From Ignavibacteriales bacterium (lineage in GTDB: Bacteria > Bacteroidota > Ignavibacteria > Ignavibacteriales > Ignavibacteriaceae), in the NCBI GenBank assembly GCA_016707285.1, contig JADJIA010000003.1, positions 434,001-498,000 of the forward strand: a stretch of 64,000 nt of DNA. The letters run 5' to 3'. Positions 24,404 through 34,168 of this stretch are shown piece after piece. The translations under genes were made by a program, and so were the position numbers. The notes beneath the pieces are model-generated. The model was not told the origin of the DNA, made no database searches, and worked only from the letters and a program-made list of their open reading frames with translations. How positions within the stretch are numbered: position 1 is the first letter of the stretch; every line of letters starts with the position of its first letter.

Positions 24404-25675
24404 TTAATTCACAAAAAAAGTTTGTTCCCTGTTTGGTCCTACCGACACGATGGTTACATTCATTCCCGCTTTTTCGGAAATGAAACTGATATATTCTTTC
24501 GCTTTTTGCGGCAAATCATCATAGGATAGACACTTTGAGGTGTCGCACATCCATCCCTCAACTGTTTCATAAACGGGGATCAAATCGTTAAGAATATCGC
24601 AATCAACAGGGAAATTGTTGAGAAGTTTACCATTGTGCAAATAGCCTGTGCAAACTTTTATTTCGGGGAAAGAGTCAAGAACATCCATTTTGGTAAGAGC
24701 AACAGAAGTTGTGCCATTTATCATACATGAGTATCTTACGAGAAAAGCATCAAACCAGCCACATCTGCGGGGTCTTCCGGTTGTAGCTCCAAACTCAAAA
24801 CCTTTTGCTCTTAGTTTCTCACCTGTTTCATCGAGAAGTTCAGTGGGGAAAGGTCCCTCGCCAACTCGAGTAGTGTAGGCTTTTATAATTGCGGTAACTT
24901 CAGTTATTTTTGTTGGGGGAATTCCGGTTCCCGTGCAAGCACCACCCGAAGTGGGGTTTGATGAAGTAACATAGGGGTAAGTTCCATGGTCAACATCAAG
25001 CAAAGCACCCTGGGCTCCTTCAAGGAGAACTGATGTACCTTCTGCAATTGCTTTGTTCAGATATGAGGGAACATTCTTGATGTAGGGGTCGATCTCGCGA
25101 TCAAAAGCCAAATAAGTGTCAACAATTTTATCAACATCAAGTTTTTCGCTTTTATAGAAGTCGGTTATGAGATTGTTTTTTTCAACAAGATTTTCACGGA
25201 TTTTTTGTTCAAGTTTTACGGGATCAAGCAGATCGATAATTCTGATTCCCTTTCGGGCATATTTATCGATGTAGCAGGGTCCTATTCCTTTGCCGGTAGT
25301 GCCGATCTTCGTTTTTCCACTTTCGTTAAGTGAGTCGATGATCTTGTGATAAGGCATAATAAGATGAGCGTTTTGGCTGATAAAAAGCCTTCCCTCAACA
25401 GAGATACCATTCTCTTTGAGAAGTTTTATTTCATCGAGCAGAGCGGCAGGGTCGATAACCACACCATTTCCGATAACACATATTACATCATCTCTTAAAA
25501 TTCCTGAAGGGATGAGGTGAAGTACATATTTTTTATCTTTAATCTGGATGGTATGTCCGGCGTTGGCACCACCTTGATAACGCACCACAATCCGGTGCGA
25601 TTCGCTGAGGATGTCAACAATTTTTCCTTTGCCTTCATCGCCCCACTGCCCACCAACTATAACTGTTACGCTCAT
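24404..25675 (-). CDS. purA: Adenylosuccinate synthase
   Basis: A 423-residue enzyme that joins IMP and aspartate with GTP hydrolysis to form adenylosuccinate, the first committed step to AMP. Signatures: Q-W-G-D-E-G-K-G-K at 10-18 with catalytic Asp13, G-G-A-N-A-G-H-T at 35-42 with His41, L-L-E-G-A-Q-G-A-L-L-D near 217, and T-T-G-R-P-R-R-C-G-W-F-D near 300. Length is normal for bacteria. It lies 16 nt downstream of a STAS protein gene on the same strand, so both are probably in one transcript. Confidence 0.97.
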   Translation of the reverse strand: MSVTVIVGGQWGDEGKGKIVDILSESHRIVVRYQGGANAGHTIQIKDKKYVLHLIPSGILRDDVICVIGNGVVIDPAALLDEIKLLKENGISVEGRLFISQNAHLIMPYHKIIDSLNESGKTKIGTTGKGIGPCYIDKYARKGIRIIDLLDPVKLEQKIRENLVEKNNLITDFYKSEKLDVDKIVDTYLAFDREIDPYIKNVPSYLNKAIAEGTSVLLEGAQGALLDVDHGTYPYVTSSNPTSGGACTGTGIPPTKITEVTAIIKAYTTRVGEGPFPTELLDETGEKLRAKGFEFGATTGRPRRCGWFDAFLVRYSCMINGTTSVALTKMDVLDSFPEIKVCTGYLHNGKLLNNFPVDCDILNDLIPVYETVEGWMCDTSKCLSYDDLPQKAKEYISFISEKAGMNVTIVSVGPNREQTFFVN

Positions 25676-25691
25676 AAAACTCTTTTTTTAA

Positions 25692-26027
25692 TTAAAAACT
25701 TGCCAGGGCTTCTTCAACAGAAGGATAACTTTCGAAAATTGTAACCAGCTTGGTAATAACGAGCAGGCTATGAATTTTCTCTTCAACATTGGCGAGTTTA
25801 AGTTTGCCGTTTTCTTTGTTAACTGTTGTCAAACCGGATATCAGCATACCAAGACCCGATGAATTCATAAACTTTACTTCTCCGAGGTCAATAACAATAT
25901 TTTTCTTTCCTTCTGATAGAAACTTCTTAATTGTGTCGCTATACTCATTTGCTTCCGGACCACCAAGGACGTTGCCTTTGAGTTCGATCACAATTGCTTC
26001 ATATCGTTCAGTTACTTTCATCTTCAT
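25692..26027 (-). CDS. STAS domain anti-sigma factor antagonist
   Basis: A 111-residue single-domain STAS protein of the SpoIIAA/RsbV group. The characteristic strand-turn is F-M-N-S-S-G-L-G-M-L-I near residues 54-64, with the Ser that a cognate kinase would phosphorylate. When dephosphorylated it would bind an RsbW-type anti-sigma kinase. The nearest such kinase here is at 34517 in another operon, together with its own STAS gene, so this one may serve a different partner or a second signal. It precedes purA on the same strand. Confidence 0.88.
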   Translation of the reverse strand: MKMKVTERYEAIVIELKGNVLGGPEANEYSDTIKKFLSEGKKNIVIDLGEVKFMNSSGLGMLISGLTTVNKENGKLKLANVEEKIHSLLVITKLVTIFESYPSVEEALASF

Positions 26028-26230
26028 ATAGAAACTCCTGTTTCTTTTTGTTGGATTTTTTTATTCTAAATAATTCTAAAATACATTTTTCAAGAGCTAA
26101 AATATAAAGAATAATTTTCAAAATTCTACGAAAAGTTTTTCATACTCCCTTTCATTTCATCACAAAAATTCCTATTTTGATAAATCAATAATCTATAATC
26201 ATTTTTCATCAAATATCTGAAAGTACGATA

Positions 26231-28214
26231 ATGAAAAGACTTATCCTTTTTGCCATTCTGATTCTCACCCTTTCCACTTCGATATCTGCCCAGTGGACAT
26301 CCGACCCGACGGTGAATACAATGATAGTTGATACCACGGGTGAGCAAGACCTTCCAAAGTCGGTTTCATGCCCGGATGGAAGCACATATATTTCATGGTT
26401 TGATAGCAGAGGTGGAAGTTATGCTGTTTATATGCAGAGATTAAATGCAGATGGTGTAAAGCTTTGGGGTTCACAGGGTCTTTTAATTTCGAACAATCCT
26501 CAAAGTACATCATTGGTTGACTACAGTCTTACATGTGATGCCGCAAACAATGCGATAGTAGCTTTTACGGATATGCGTTCCGGTGATCTGGATGTGTTTG
26601 CCTATAAGATTTCGCCTTCAGGCGAATTTCTATGGGGGAGCAAACGGCGTTACCCTTTCCTCGGGAACAGGATATGAGGCAAATCCAACAGTTGCCTCCA
26701 CAACGGACGGGAATGTGGTTGTTGCATGGATTTACGCGGTTAATCCATACAAGATTTATTTACAAAAGATTGACCCGAGTGGTAACAAACTGTGGGGAGC
26801 CACTGCGATAAGTTATGGATCTCTTACGGAGGGATATAACAACCCGATAGTTGTTCCGTCCGACAATGGTTCGGTGATAGTTTCACACAAAGTTACCACG
26901 GGAAATTTTCCTGCACAGACAGTTAAACTTGCAGCTCAAAAATTTAATTCAGCGGGAGCTCCACAATGGGGTACGGGTGGAGTCTGGGTGCAAAATCTCG
27001 GGAAAGTTATGGCATTTACAGCACAATTTGCTGCTTCTGATGGAGCAAATGGTGTGGTTATTGCCTGGCACGACGACAGGAACTCGATAAATTTGCAAAG
27101 TTCGTGGGTTCAAAGGGTGAAATCAGACGGAACCCTGGCTTTTCCCGCGAATGGAGCTGAATGTGCCACAACGGGAAGTATCCACAAGTGGAACCCAAGA
27201 GCAGGAAAACTTACTGATTCTGAGGAAGTGATGGTTTTTTGGAGATTCACCAATTCGGACCAAAATCAGGATGGACTTGCAGTTCAGAAATTTAATGCTT
27301 CAGGTGTAAGGCAATTCACCGATGATGGTATCATTCTCCGCCCGCTGTCGGGATCTGCAAATATTGTCGGTTATGATTTGGCAACTCTTTCGAACTCCTC
27401 ATATATTGTTTATAATGTTGGAAATATCTCCGGTTTGGATAACGCGATCCAGGGTTTGATGATCAACTCATCGGGTTCAAATGTGTGGGGAAGCACGGTA
27501 GCCCTTTCGTCACTTGTTTCGAACAAGGGAAGACTTCAGATAATAAGTGATATCTCTGGCGCCGGACTTGCATTCTGGACCGACGAAAGAACCGGTGACG
27601 GAATATATGGACAAAAAATAAACACCAATGGAACTCTCGGAAATCCGATTGTTCCGGTTGAGTTGAATAATTTTGGTGCCTCAGTTGATGGAAATTCTGT
27701 TTTAATCGAATGGTCAACTGCAACTGAAACCAACAATGCAGGATTTTCAATCGAAAGAAAGTCAGATAATGGAAATTGGATAAGGGTTGGAGAAGTTTCC
27801 GGAGCGGGCACTTCAACAGCCGTAATTAATTATTCTTTCACCGATAAAAACCTTGGCTCCGGTAAATACAACTACAGATTGATCCAAACTGATCTTGATG
27901 GTACAACAAAAATTTACGATCTGTTGTATGAAGTGTTGATCGGAATTCCGGAGAAATTTGAGCTAAATCAAAACTTTCCAAATCCTTTTAATCCATCCAC
28001 TGTAATCCGTTTTGCTTTGCCGGTCTCCGGGATGGTCTCTCTTAAAGTGTTCAATACAATGGGTGAGAAAGTCGTGACACTTGTCAACTCGGTTAAAGAG
28101 GCCGGGAGTCACTCGATAACATTTGATGCATCAAAATTGGCTTCAGGAATTTATTTCTATTCGCTAAAAACGGGGGATTTTTCATCCGTTAAAAAAATGA
28201 GCCTCATAAAGTAA
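26231..28214 (+). pseudogene. Secreted T9SS protein with repeat domain, interrupted by a frameshift
   Basis: The first frame (26231-26677) has a signal peptide (L-I-L-F-A-I-L-I-L-T-L-S-T-S-I-S-A-Q) and reads to I-S-P-S-G-E-F-L-W-G. The second frame takes over at 26637 with A-N-G-V-T-L-S-S-G-T-G-Y and runs to 28214. Removing one G from GGGGG (26634-26638) joins them into a protein of about 660 residues. The body consists of repeats with W-G-x-x-G and Q-K-x-x-x-x-G motifs (K-L-W-G-S-Q-G-L-L, K-L-W-G-A-T-A-I), then an F-S-I-E-R-K fibronectin-like stretch near 27750 and a sorting domain (Q-N-F-P-N-P-F-N-P to K-K-M-S-L-I-K). Its sorting domain DNA is unlike the 219-nt cassette. Whether the lesion is real cannot be told here. 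Confidence 0.75.
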
Positions 28215-28254
28215 TTCAGATTACTTCACATCCGAATTAATAGTTCCGCAAAAT

Positions 28255-28287
28255 AACTGCCCGGTTAGCCGACCCGGGCAGTTTCTA
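28255..28287 (+). terminator. Rho-independent terminator
   Basis: AACTGCCCGG (28255-28264) pairs with CCGGGCAGTT (28274-28283), a 10-bp stem with a 9-nt loop and then TCTATTT. It closes the T9SS gene. Confidence 0.88.
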
Positions 28288-28380
28288 TTTAAACGCTCCA
28301 TGACTCATTTTCTTGAAAAAATATATTTTTTTTCGAAATACGATACCTCTATATTTGTTTAATTAATAAGGAATTAGATA

Positions 28381-28650
28381 TTGGATACGAATGATAACAA
28401 AAGTGTGCTGAAAGATAAGCTTGATATTGTTCTATCAAGTGGATTGATCGAGAAGGTGAAGAACAAATCGATAAAAGAAAAACGATCAATTAGCGAGATA
28501 ATCGAAGAGGCTTTAAAAAGGTATGTTGATGATTCTAATGATGATTCAAGAATAAGATTGGAGGCTTTTAAGCGATTTACCTCATCAAAAAAGACTCTTT
28601 CCCGTGAAGAAATAGATGAATTGTTGAATAAGGATTATTACGATCAATAA
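28381..28650 (+). CDS. Ribbon-helix-helix-like antitoxin, probably orphaned
   Basis: An 89-residue protein starting at TTG (28381). The middle has an RHH-like pattern: I-V-L-S-S-G-L-I-E-K-V-K-N-K-S-I-K-E then R-S-I-S-E-I-I-E-E-A-L-K-R-Y (about 16-49), followed by an acidic/basic tail that would contact a toxin. Directly after its stop, a stretch at 28652-28720 reads like the C-terminal end of a PIN toxin. The intact DNA-binding gene with only a toxin scrap suggests a decayed VapBC-type pair. No ribosome-binding site of note precedes the TTG. Confidence 0.6.
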   Translation: MDTNDNKSVLKDKLDIVLSSGLIEKVKNKSIKEKRSISEIIEEALKRYVDDSNDDSRIRLEAFKRFTSSKKTLSREEIDELLNKDYYDQ

Positions 28651-28651
28651 A

Positions 28652-28720
28652 ATTGTCACAACCGATAAAGCTTTCATGGTTCTAACCGACTATGAAATAT
28701 ATTCACCTGCCGATTTATAA
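28652..28720 (+). pseudogene. Possible PIN-domain toxin remnant
   Basis: In frame from 28652 the DNA reads I-V-T-T-D-K-A-F-M-V-L-T-D-Y-E-I-Y-S-P-A-D-L and then stops at 28720. T-T-D-K-x-F with a following D-Y-x-x-Y-S-P resembles the last acidic motif and C-terminal end of PIN nucleases. Everything upstream of this segment is missing. With only about 22 codons, this is a suggestion supported mainly by the adjacent RHH antitoxin-like gene. Confidence 0.35.
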
Positions 28721-29005
28721 TTACCTGATCATTTAAAACTCATATCCGCTGTTCCCTCTACAGAAGAGCTAACTCTTGCTCCTTTTCCTCGTAAAAAATA
28801 AGACTGAACTGATCTCAATTTTCTGGCATGGAAATTGTAGAATATAAGTATTATTTATTTGGGATGGTTCCTTCGTGAATGACCCTTGAAAATTTAAACA
28901 ATCTATTGGTGCAGTCTGTAATTGCTCCTGAAAGGGCAAGTCTGTTTTTGCACCGGGCAAAAAAAAGTTTAATAGAATTTTATAAAAAAAGCAGAGATTA
29001 CAAAT
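28721..29005. other. Intergenic region, nothing firm
   Basis: Past the putative toxin scar the frame reopens for 27 codons (L-P-D-H-L-K-L-I-S ... P-F-P-R-K-K) without a start. A 71-residue frame (28879-29094) overlaps the next gene, but its ATG lacks a ribosome-binding site and its composition is ordinary for random AT-rich DNA. No terminator or RNA gene was seen. Confidence 0.45.
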
Positions 29006-29392
29006 ATGAATGTTACAAGTTTAACCCTCTACATATCGCAGATTACATTTGGGATAATTTTTCTCTTTGCATTAACCAGTTTTATAATTTATAAGCTGCG
29101 AGGGAAAAATGGTGGAAATGCCGTGTTTCAGCCTGAAATTCAACACGAACAGCATAATTATCCTGTTACACATTTTGACAATCAAAAAACAAGTGCAAAT
29201 GTGGTTTCATATTCAGTTGAATCCATGCCTCTATCTGAGACTATAATATCGACTGCCTCAATTTCCAGGAATTCATTCGCAGAAGTTAAAACCATATCAA
29301 AAACGATGAAAAATCGTTCAAGATTTACGGTTATGAACAGTACTGTTGAACGGACTGTTGAGAAACCACGGACTGAAAATAACTGGGCGTGA
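29006..29392 (+). CDS. Small single-pass membrane protein, hypothetical
   Basis: A 128-residue frame with one clear membrane segment at about 8-30 (I-S-Q-I-T-F-G-I-I-F-L-F-A-L-T-S-F-I-I-Y), followed by K-L-R-G-K-N and a polar Ser/Thr-rich tail that would be cytoplasmic under the positive-inside rule. No family recognised. The upstream GCAGAGATTACAAAT has only a weak ribosome-binding site. It is the most convincing of several overlapping frames in this stretch, but it could still be non-coding. Confidence 0.4.
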   Translation: MNVTSLTLYISQITFGIIFLFALTSFIIYKLRGKNGGNAVFQPEIQHEQHNYPVTHFDNQKTSANVVSYSVESMPLSETIISTASISRNSFAEVKTISKTMKNRSRFTVMNSTVERTVEKPRTENNWA

Positions 29393-29688
29393 ATACATTC
29401 AAGCCATTGTTTTGCAGTTTATTCTTTTGCTTTTCGGTTTTAGTGTAACATTTTGAGATTATTTTAAGGTATAGAAAGCTAATGTCTCATATTGAGAATC
29501 GATAATATCAAAATTCCGGAACATACAAATTCATCAGTCATGATGTGAAGAAACCCACCATCCTTTAATTATACACTTCATAAATTATTTTATCCATTCA
29601 ATCTACAATTGCATATTTTTGCTTTCCCGTTGAAAAACAAAGTTCAACCGTTTGTGGAACTTAAATCAAAAGGAGTCCGTCAAAAGCT

Positions 29689-30291
29689 ATGAACGAAAAA
29701 GAAATTAATGATGGTATGCAGCAAGCACAAAACATCTTCAATCTGAAAGACGATTTTTCCCTTATTAAAGCATTTAATGAAGGAGAAGAAACGGCTTTTA
29801 ATGACCTCGTAAACCGTCACAAAGAAAAGGTGAGAAATCTCATCTATCTAAATCTTGGCAGCACTTCGTCCATTGATGATATCAGTCAGGAAGTGTTCCT
29901 CGCGGTTTACAGGAAGCTTAAACAATTTCGATTTCAGTCACAGTTTACCACCTGGTTATATACAATTACGATTAATAAAATTCGTGATCATATAAGGAAG
30001 CAGAAAATAATGTCAGTTTTTTCGGCATTTAGCAGTGATGACACGGAGAATGTGGTTGAGCCGGGTAGTTTTAAGGAAAACTTTGATGTAAATGAAATGG
30101 TAAGAGATGCAGTTGCGAAGCTTCCCCGGAAGTTAAAGGAACCATTGATACTCCGTGACTTTGAAGGCATGAGTTATCAAGAGATTTCTGATGCTACCGG
30201 GATTGAAACAGGTACCGTCAAATCAAGAATTTTTAGAGCCAGAGAATCGCTGAAGAAGATGCTTCAGCCCTGGCGCGAGGAGCTTTTATGA
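29689..30291 (+). CDS. ECF-type RNA polymerase sigma factor
   Basis: A 200-residue sigma-70 family ECF factor. Region 2 covers about 25-95 (F-N-D-L-V-N-R-H-K-E-K-V-R-N-L, D-D-I-S-Q-E-V-F-L, F-T-T-W-L-Y-T-I-T-I-N-K). Region 4 covers about 135-195 (L-P-R-K-L-K-E-P-L-I-L-R-D-F-E-G-M-S-Y-Q, then I-E-T-G-T-V-K-S-R-I-F-R-A-R-E). It overlaps the following gene by ATGA, the usual layout for a sigma factor and its membrane anti-sigma factor. An AAAGGAG site precedes the ATG. Confidence 0.93.
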   Translation: MNEKEINDGMQQAQNIFNLKDDFSLIKAFNEGEETAFNDLVNRHKEKVRNLIYLNLGSTSSIDDISQEVFLAVYRKLKQFRFQSQFTTWLYTITINKIRDHIRKQKIMSVFSAFSSDDTENVVEPGSFKENFDVNEMVRDAVAKLPRKLKEPLILRDFEGMSYQEISDATGIETGTVKSRIFRARESLKKMLQPWREELL

Positions 30292-31865
30292 AAAAATTTG
30301 ATAAAGATTTTGAGAATATTTCTGCAATGGCGGATGGAGAATTACGGGAGGATCAGGAAGCGATATATCGGGAAAAGATGCAAAACTCACCAGCTTTTAA
30401 AGAGAAATTTAATGAGTATAACAAGCTCAAAAAAACGGTGGAGAGTATTCCAAAACTTCCTGAAGACCACTATTTCGTCTCGCGATTGAATGAATATATC
30501 AAAAAAGAGAATAAAAAGACAAGTGGATTAAGACCTTTTTACAAACCGGCATTTGGACTTGTTGCCTTAACTGTTGTGTTGATGTCATTCTTTAAACTAA
30601 GTCCGGAATTTATGGATGATTTGTTTGAGACACAAAAAGGGAATATCATCGATTTTTATACAAAAAATCTTCGTCCTTATTTTCAAGAGGATGAACTCAC
30701 CAAAGATGACATTTTTAATTTTGCTTTTAGCCAGGTTCTCCCGATTGACGGGTCAGGTCAAAATGTAATCAGTCTTGATGAATCGGGGAGCGGGGCATCT
30801 ATAGCAATCAGACAATCCTCCTTTGGTGACAGTATCATGAGTTTAAAGGAGTTTACCGAAAAACTCGATCTTGATAAAACACAACAACTCAAACTGAACA
30901 ATGTGTTAAAAAAATATGAGGATAAGATTCGGGGTTCCATCCTTGTGAATGACAACAACACTGTTGCGGTAAATGCAAATCTGTGGAATTATAATATGGC
31001 GTTAAAAGCGGAGATACTTGCAATAGCGGCTGAAAATGAAACTTTTGCCAAAGTTATGCCTGCCGGTTTGATGGAATCGATGCCTGCATTTGCTTCGATC
31101 GATTTTGCTGATAATGAAGACTCATTTGTATGCATAAATCCTGATACTGTATTTGTTACTTCTATCAGAGTAAACACTCATGATCCGTCTTATAATATCC
31201 CGGTGGTGAATAAAGTTAATATCCTTAAAAACACACAGGTGAAACTTGCACCCAGCAAACAGAAGTATGGCGGATTCCACGGCAAACTTGGTGATTCTTC
31301 AAAGACCAAAAAATTCAGAGTTTTTGTAGATACTAATTTTATAAAGTTTGACATTCCTGATTTTGCATTTGAAACTAAAATGCCTACCTTGATGGAGCTT
31401 GAGAGAATTGATTCTTTGGTTGAATTAAGCATGAAAAATTTTAATTTTGAGATGCGAAATTTCCCCGATGGTAGAGGATTCAGTTTTGATATGAAATTTG
31501 ATTCGCTTGGTTTACCGGGTCATGACAAGATGATCGAATTCAAATTTGACACCACTGACGGGTTCAACTTTGATATGAACTTCCCCGGCAAAGACAGTGG
31601 CAAGTTTAAAATAGTTGTGCCCAAAAACCCGGATGTTTATAAAAATTTTAAGGGACTTGAAGGTCTCGACTCTCTAATGATTTTTAAGTTCAACGGGAAA
31701 GACACAGTTTTTAACTTTAACATGCCATTTCAAAACTTCGATGGAGAATTTAAAGAATTCAACGAAGAGATGAAAAAGTTTCGTGAGGAGATGAAAAAAT
31801 TCCGCGAGGATTTTAAACCAACCAAGCCGAAAAACAAAAAAGATAAAAAACCGGTGGTTATTTAG
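30288..31865 (+). CDS. Putative membrane anti-sigma factor with long periplasmic domain
   Basis: A 525-residue protein overlapping the sigma gene by ATGA. The N-terminal 80 residues (I-S-A-M-A-D-G-E-L-R-E-D-Q-E-A) resemble the RseA/anti-sigma opening but lack the His-x3-Cys-x2-Cys zinc motif. One membrane segment lies near residues 87-103. The rest is periplasmic and unusual: it is Phe/Asp/Lys-rich with repeated F-D-M-K-F-D, F-N-F-D-M-N-F-P, F-N-F-N-M-P-F-Q phrases, and ends in a tandem heptad repeat (E-M-K-K-F-R-E twice) and K-N-K-K-D-K-K. Anti-sigma function is inferred from gene order and the N-terminal fold. Confidence 0.65.
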   Translation: MKKFDKDFENISAMADGELREDQEAIYREKMQNSPAFKEKFNEYNKLKKTVESIPKLPEDHYFVSRLNEYIKKENKKTSGLRPFYKPAFGLVALTVVLMSFFKLSPEFMDDLFETQKGNIIDFYTKNLRPYFQEDELTKDDIFNFAFSQVLPIDGSGQNVISLDESGSGASIAIRQSSFGDSIMSLKEFTEKLDLDKTQQLKLNNVLKKYEDKIRGSILVNDNNTVAVNANLWNYNMALKAEILAIAAENETFAKVMPAGLMESMPAFASIDFADNEDSFVCINPDTVFVTSIRVNTHDPSYNIPVVNKVNILKNTQVKLAPSKQKYGGFHGKLGDSSKTKKFRVFVDTNFIKFDIPDFAFETKMPTLMELERIDSLVELSMKNFNFEMRNFPDGRGFSFDMKFDSLGLPGHDKMIEFKFDTTDGFNFDMNFPGKDSGKFKIVVPKNPDVYKNFKGLEGLDSLMIFKFNGKDTVFNFNMPFQNFDGEFKEFNEEMKKFREEMKKFREDFKPTKPKNKKDKKPVVI

Positions 31866-31883
31866 ATTTAAAAGAGTATGAAC

Positions 31884-31917
31884 GGGTGGGGCTGTTGGCA
31901 GGTACCCACCCTCTCTT
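31884..31917 (+). terminator. Possible terminator hairpin
   Basis: GGGTGGG (31884-31890) pairs with CCCACCC (31905-31911) across a 14-nt loop and is followed by TCTCTT. The stem is strong but the T-tract is poor. It lies 19 nt after the stop of the anti-sigma gene. Confidence 0.5.
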
Positions 31918-32095
31918 AATAAAACATTTATCAGCCTGTAGAATCAGGAAAAGATTAACACTGTAACCCTCTTTTACCGCCGCATTACATTAGCCCCCAT
32001 CCCGCAATTTTTCCTTTTATCAATGATTATTTTGTTGAGATTTCCTTTTTTGGTATTTTATTCACCAAATACAGTAAAATTATTATAGAGCAAAT

Positions 32096-34168
32096 TTGCA
32101 AATCTCCACATTTATTAAAAACCGGTATTTAGCGCTTGGCGTTGCCGGGTTTATTGCATTAAGCATACTTAGAACAATCTTCATTTCCGGCAACGATACG
32201 GGTTCAACTCTGATCCTCGAATCGTTTTCGGTTTTGATTCTTTTCCTGTTGGTTTCCGAATCGATAAAGGTTACATCAAGCGTTAAAATGTTGCCAACAT
32301 GGCTTGTTACTTCGATGCTGGTATTAGTCTTTTCAGGAATATTCCTCAAGTTGCTTTTTAACTCAATTGAGAGCCTTTTCCCGGTTTCAAGCATTAGTTA
32401 TGGAAAAACTGTAAGTCTTGAACTTCTTCCGCTTATCTTCGTTTTTAATGCTGCAACAATAATTTTATCTGTCGCATCATTGGTAATATTCAGGCACCTC
32501 TTTTTTCTGAAACAAAGCAAAAATCTGAACATCTATTTTAATGCAATGCTCATTTTTATAGCTTTGGCTTCATTTACTTCATTTATGGGGACGCAGGAAT
32601 ACGAATCGATGGAGTTCCTTTCAATCACTTTTTATGTGGTTGCAACAATCCTGATTTTTATGAACAGCTTAAAAATATCGTGGATTGCTTTTCTTAAAAA
32701 GAAACAAAAAAGGCAGCTCCTTCTTATTTCGGTTTTGTTGATCGGAATGCTCATTTTTTATCTGACAATGACCACGGGTGACTCAACCTACCATAATTTA
32801 CTGAGTGGATTCTCACATTCATTTTACCGCTTTAATAATATTATGACCGTTTATGGAATAATCTATTTTAGCGTTTTATTTTTTACTACTTTGTTCCACC
32901 TTCCTACAGCGGAAGCATTTGACAGGCGGACAAAGGAGATTTCTTCTCTCCAATATTTCAGTAAACTGATTAATCAGGTTTTTGATCCAAAGGAGCTGTC
33001 GGATACCATTTCTGAGCTTGGTGCAGATGTCTCCGGAGCCGATGCATCGTGGCTGATACTTTTTAGCGGGACGAACAGGGTGGAGGGGATAAAAGGGACG
33101 GGCTTTGTAACTTCAGAGAAGATCACAAATTTTATTCGTAAGAAGCAGGATCTTACGACCGTTAAAAAAATTGTAATGGGTGATTTAAAAGAGTTTTACA
33201 GAAGCGAGATCACCGATGAACAGTATGCCATTGTTTATCTTGTTCCGATGGTATCTTATTCCAAGAGTCACGGTATTCTTGTTTTATTAAAAAAAGATGC
33301 CGTCGAGTATGACGATGAAGAAAAAAACATCATTCAGACATTTGCCGATTATGCTTCGGTTGCAATCGAGAACTCTTATCTGCTTAAGGAGTCGATCGAA
33401 AAAGAGCGCCTCGAGAAAGAATTTGATGTAGCGAGGGAGATGCAACAAAAGATTTTACCGGAAAAACTTCCTGTATTTGAAAACTATGAAGTGGCGGCGG
33501 TTTTTATTCCGGCATTTGAAGTAGGGGGCGATTACTACGATTTTTTTACTCTTCCGGATGGGATCACAGGCTTTGTAATTGCTGATGTATCGGGTAAAGG
33601 TATCTCCGCTGCTTTTGTGATGGCGGAATTAAAGGGAATACTGGAATCCTTCTCCACAGTTAAATGGAGTCCAAAGGAAATTTTGGTGGAAGCAAATTTC
33701 GTTCTAAAAAAAGTTCTCGACAGAAGGGTTTTTATTACCGCTGTTTTTGGTATTTTTAACCCTGTAACAGGTGAAATTACCATAGCACGGGCGGGGCACA
33801 GTCCGGTTCTTCACAAAACTGCTGATGGGATCATCGAGAGAGTGCCATCCGGTTTTGGACTTGGAATGAATTACACGGAACTATTCAGTGAAAAATTAGT
33901 AGAAGAGAAGTTCATACTTAATGAAGGTGAAAGTCTTGTTCTCTTCACTGATGGTGTGAACGAAATGAAAAACGAACTAATGAAAGATTTTGGAACAGAG
34001 AGGTTAAAATCAATTGTTTCAACTAATGAGGATATCGGGATGAACGAACTGGCACTAAAGATTATAAGTGATCTTACAGAGTTTGCCGGAACAAAACCTC
34101 AGCATGACGATATCACCTTAATGATTTTAAAAAGAAATAATCCGGAGAAAAATAATGGCAGAATTTAA
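32096..34168 (+). CDS. Membrane-bound SpoIIE/RsbU-type phosphatase with GAF domain
   Basis: A 690-residue protein starting at TTG 32096 (a stop at 32075 leaves no upstream ATG). About eight hydrophobic segments cover residues 10-275, a GAF domain follows near 300-430, and the PP2C/SpoIIE catalytic domain ends it: G-G-D-Y-Y-D-F-F near 478, D-V-S-G-K-G-I-S-A-A near 497, F-T-D-G-V-N-E near 616 and H-D-D-I-T-L near 678. Such enzymes dephosphorylate a STAS antagonist. A coiled linker (E-R-L-E-K-E-F-D-V-A-R-E-M-Q) precedes the catalytic part. Its end overlaps the STAS gene by 14 nt. Confidence 0.9.
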   Translation: MQISTFIKNRYLALGVAGFIALSILRTIFISGNDTGSTLILESFSVLILFLLVSESIKVTSSVKMLPTWLVTSMLVLVFSGIFLKLLFNSIESLFPVSSISYGKTVSLELLPLIFVFNAATIILSVASLVIFRHLFFLKQSKNLNIYFNAMLIFIALASFTSFMGTQEYESMEFLSITFYVVATILIFMNSLKISWIAFLKKKQKRQLLLISVLLIGMLIFYLTMTTGDSTYHNLLSGFSHSFYRFNNIMTVYGIIYFSVLFFTTLFHLPTAEAFDRRTKEISSLQYFSKLINQVFDPKELSDTISELGADVSGADASWLILFSGTNRVEGIKGTGFVTSEKITNFIRKKQDLTTVKKIVMGDLKEFYRSEITDEQYAIVYLVPMVSYSKSHGILVLLKKDAVEYDDEEKNIIQTFADYASVAIENSYLLKESIEKERLEKEFDVAREMQQKILPEKLPVFENYEVAAVFIPAFEVGGDYYDFFTLPDGITGFVIADVSGKGISAAFVMAELKGILESFSTVKWSPKEILVEANFVLKKVLDRRVFITAVFGIFNPVTGEITIARAGHSPVLHKTADGIIERVPSGFGLGMNYTELFSEKLVEEKFILNEGESLVLFTDGVNEMKNELMKDFGTERLKSIVSTNEDIGMNELALKIISDLTEFAGTKPQHDDITLMILKRNNPEKNNGRI

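Noticed and set aside
26616..26638. Hairpin TTCGCC-TTCA-GGCGAA near a G-run as a programmed frameshift signal
   Set aside because: The stem lies upstream of the G-run, whereas stimulatory structures usually lie downstream, and other genes show the same G-run lesion.
28879..29094. 71-residue frame before the small membrane protein
   Set aside because: It overlaps a better frame, lacks a ribosome-binding site, and its translation shows no domain.
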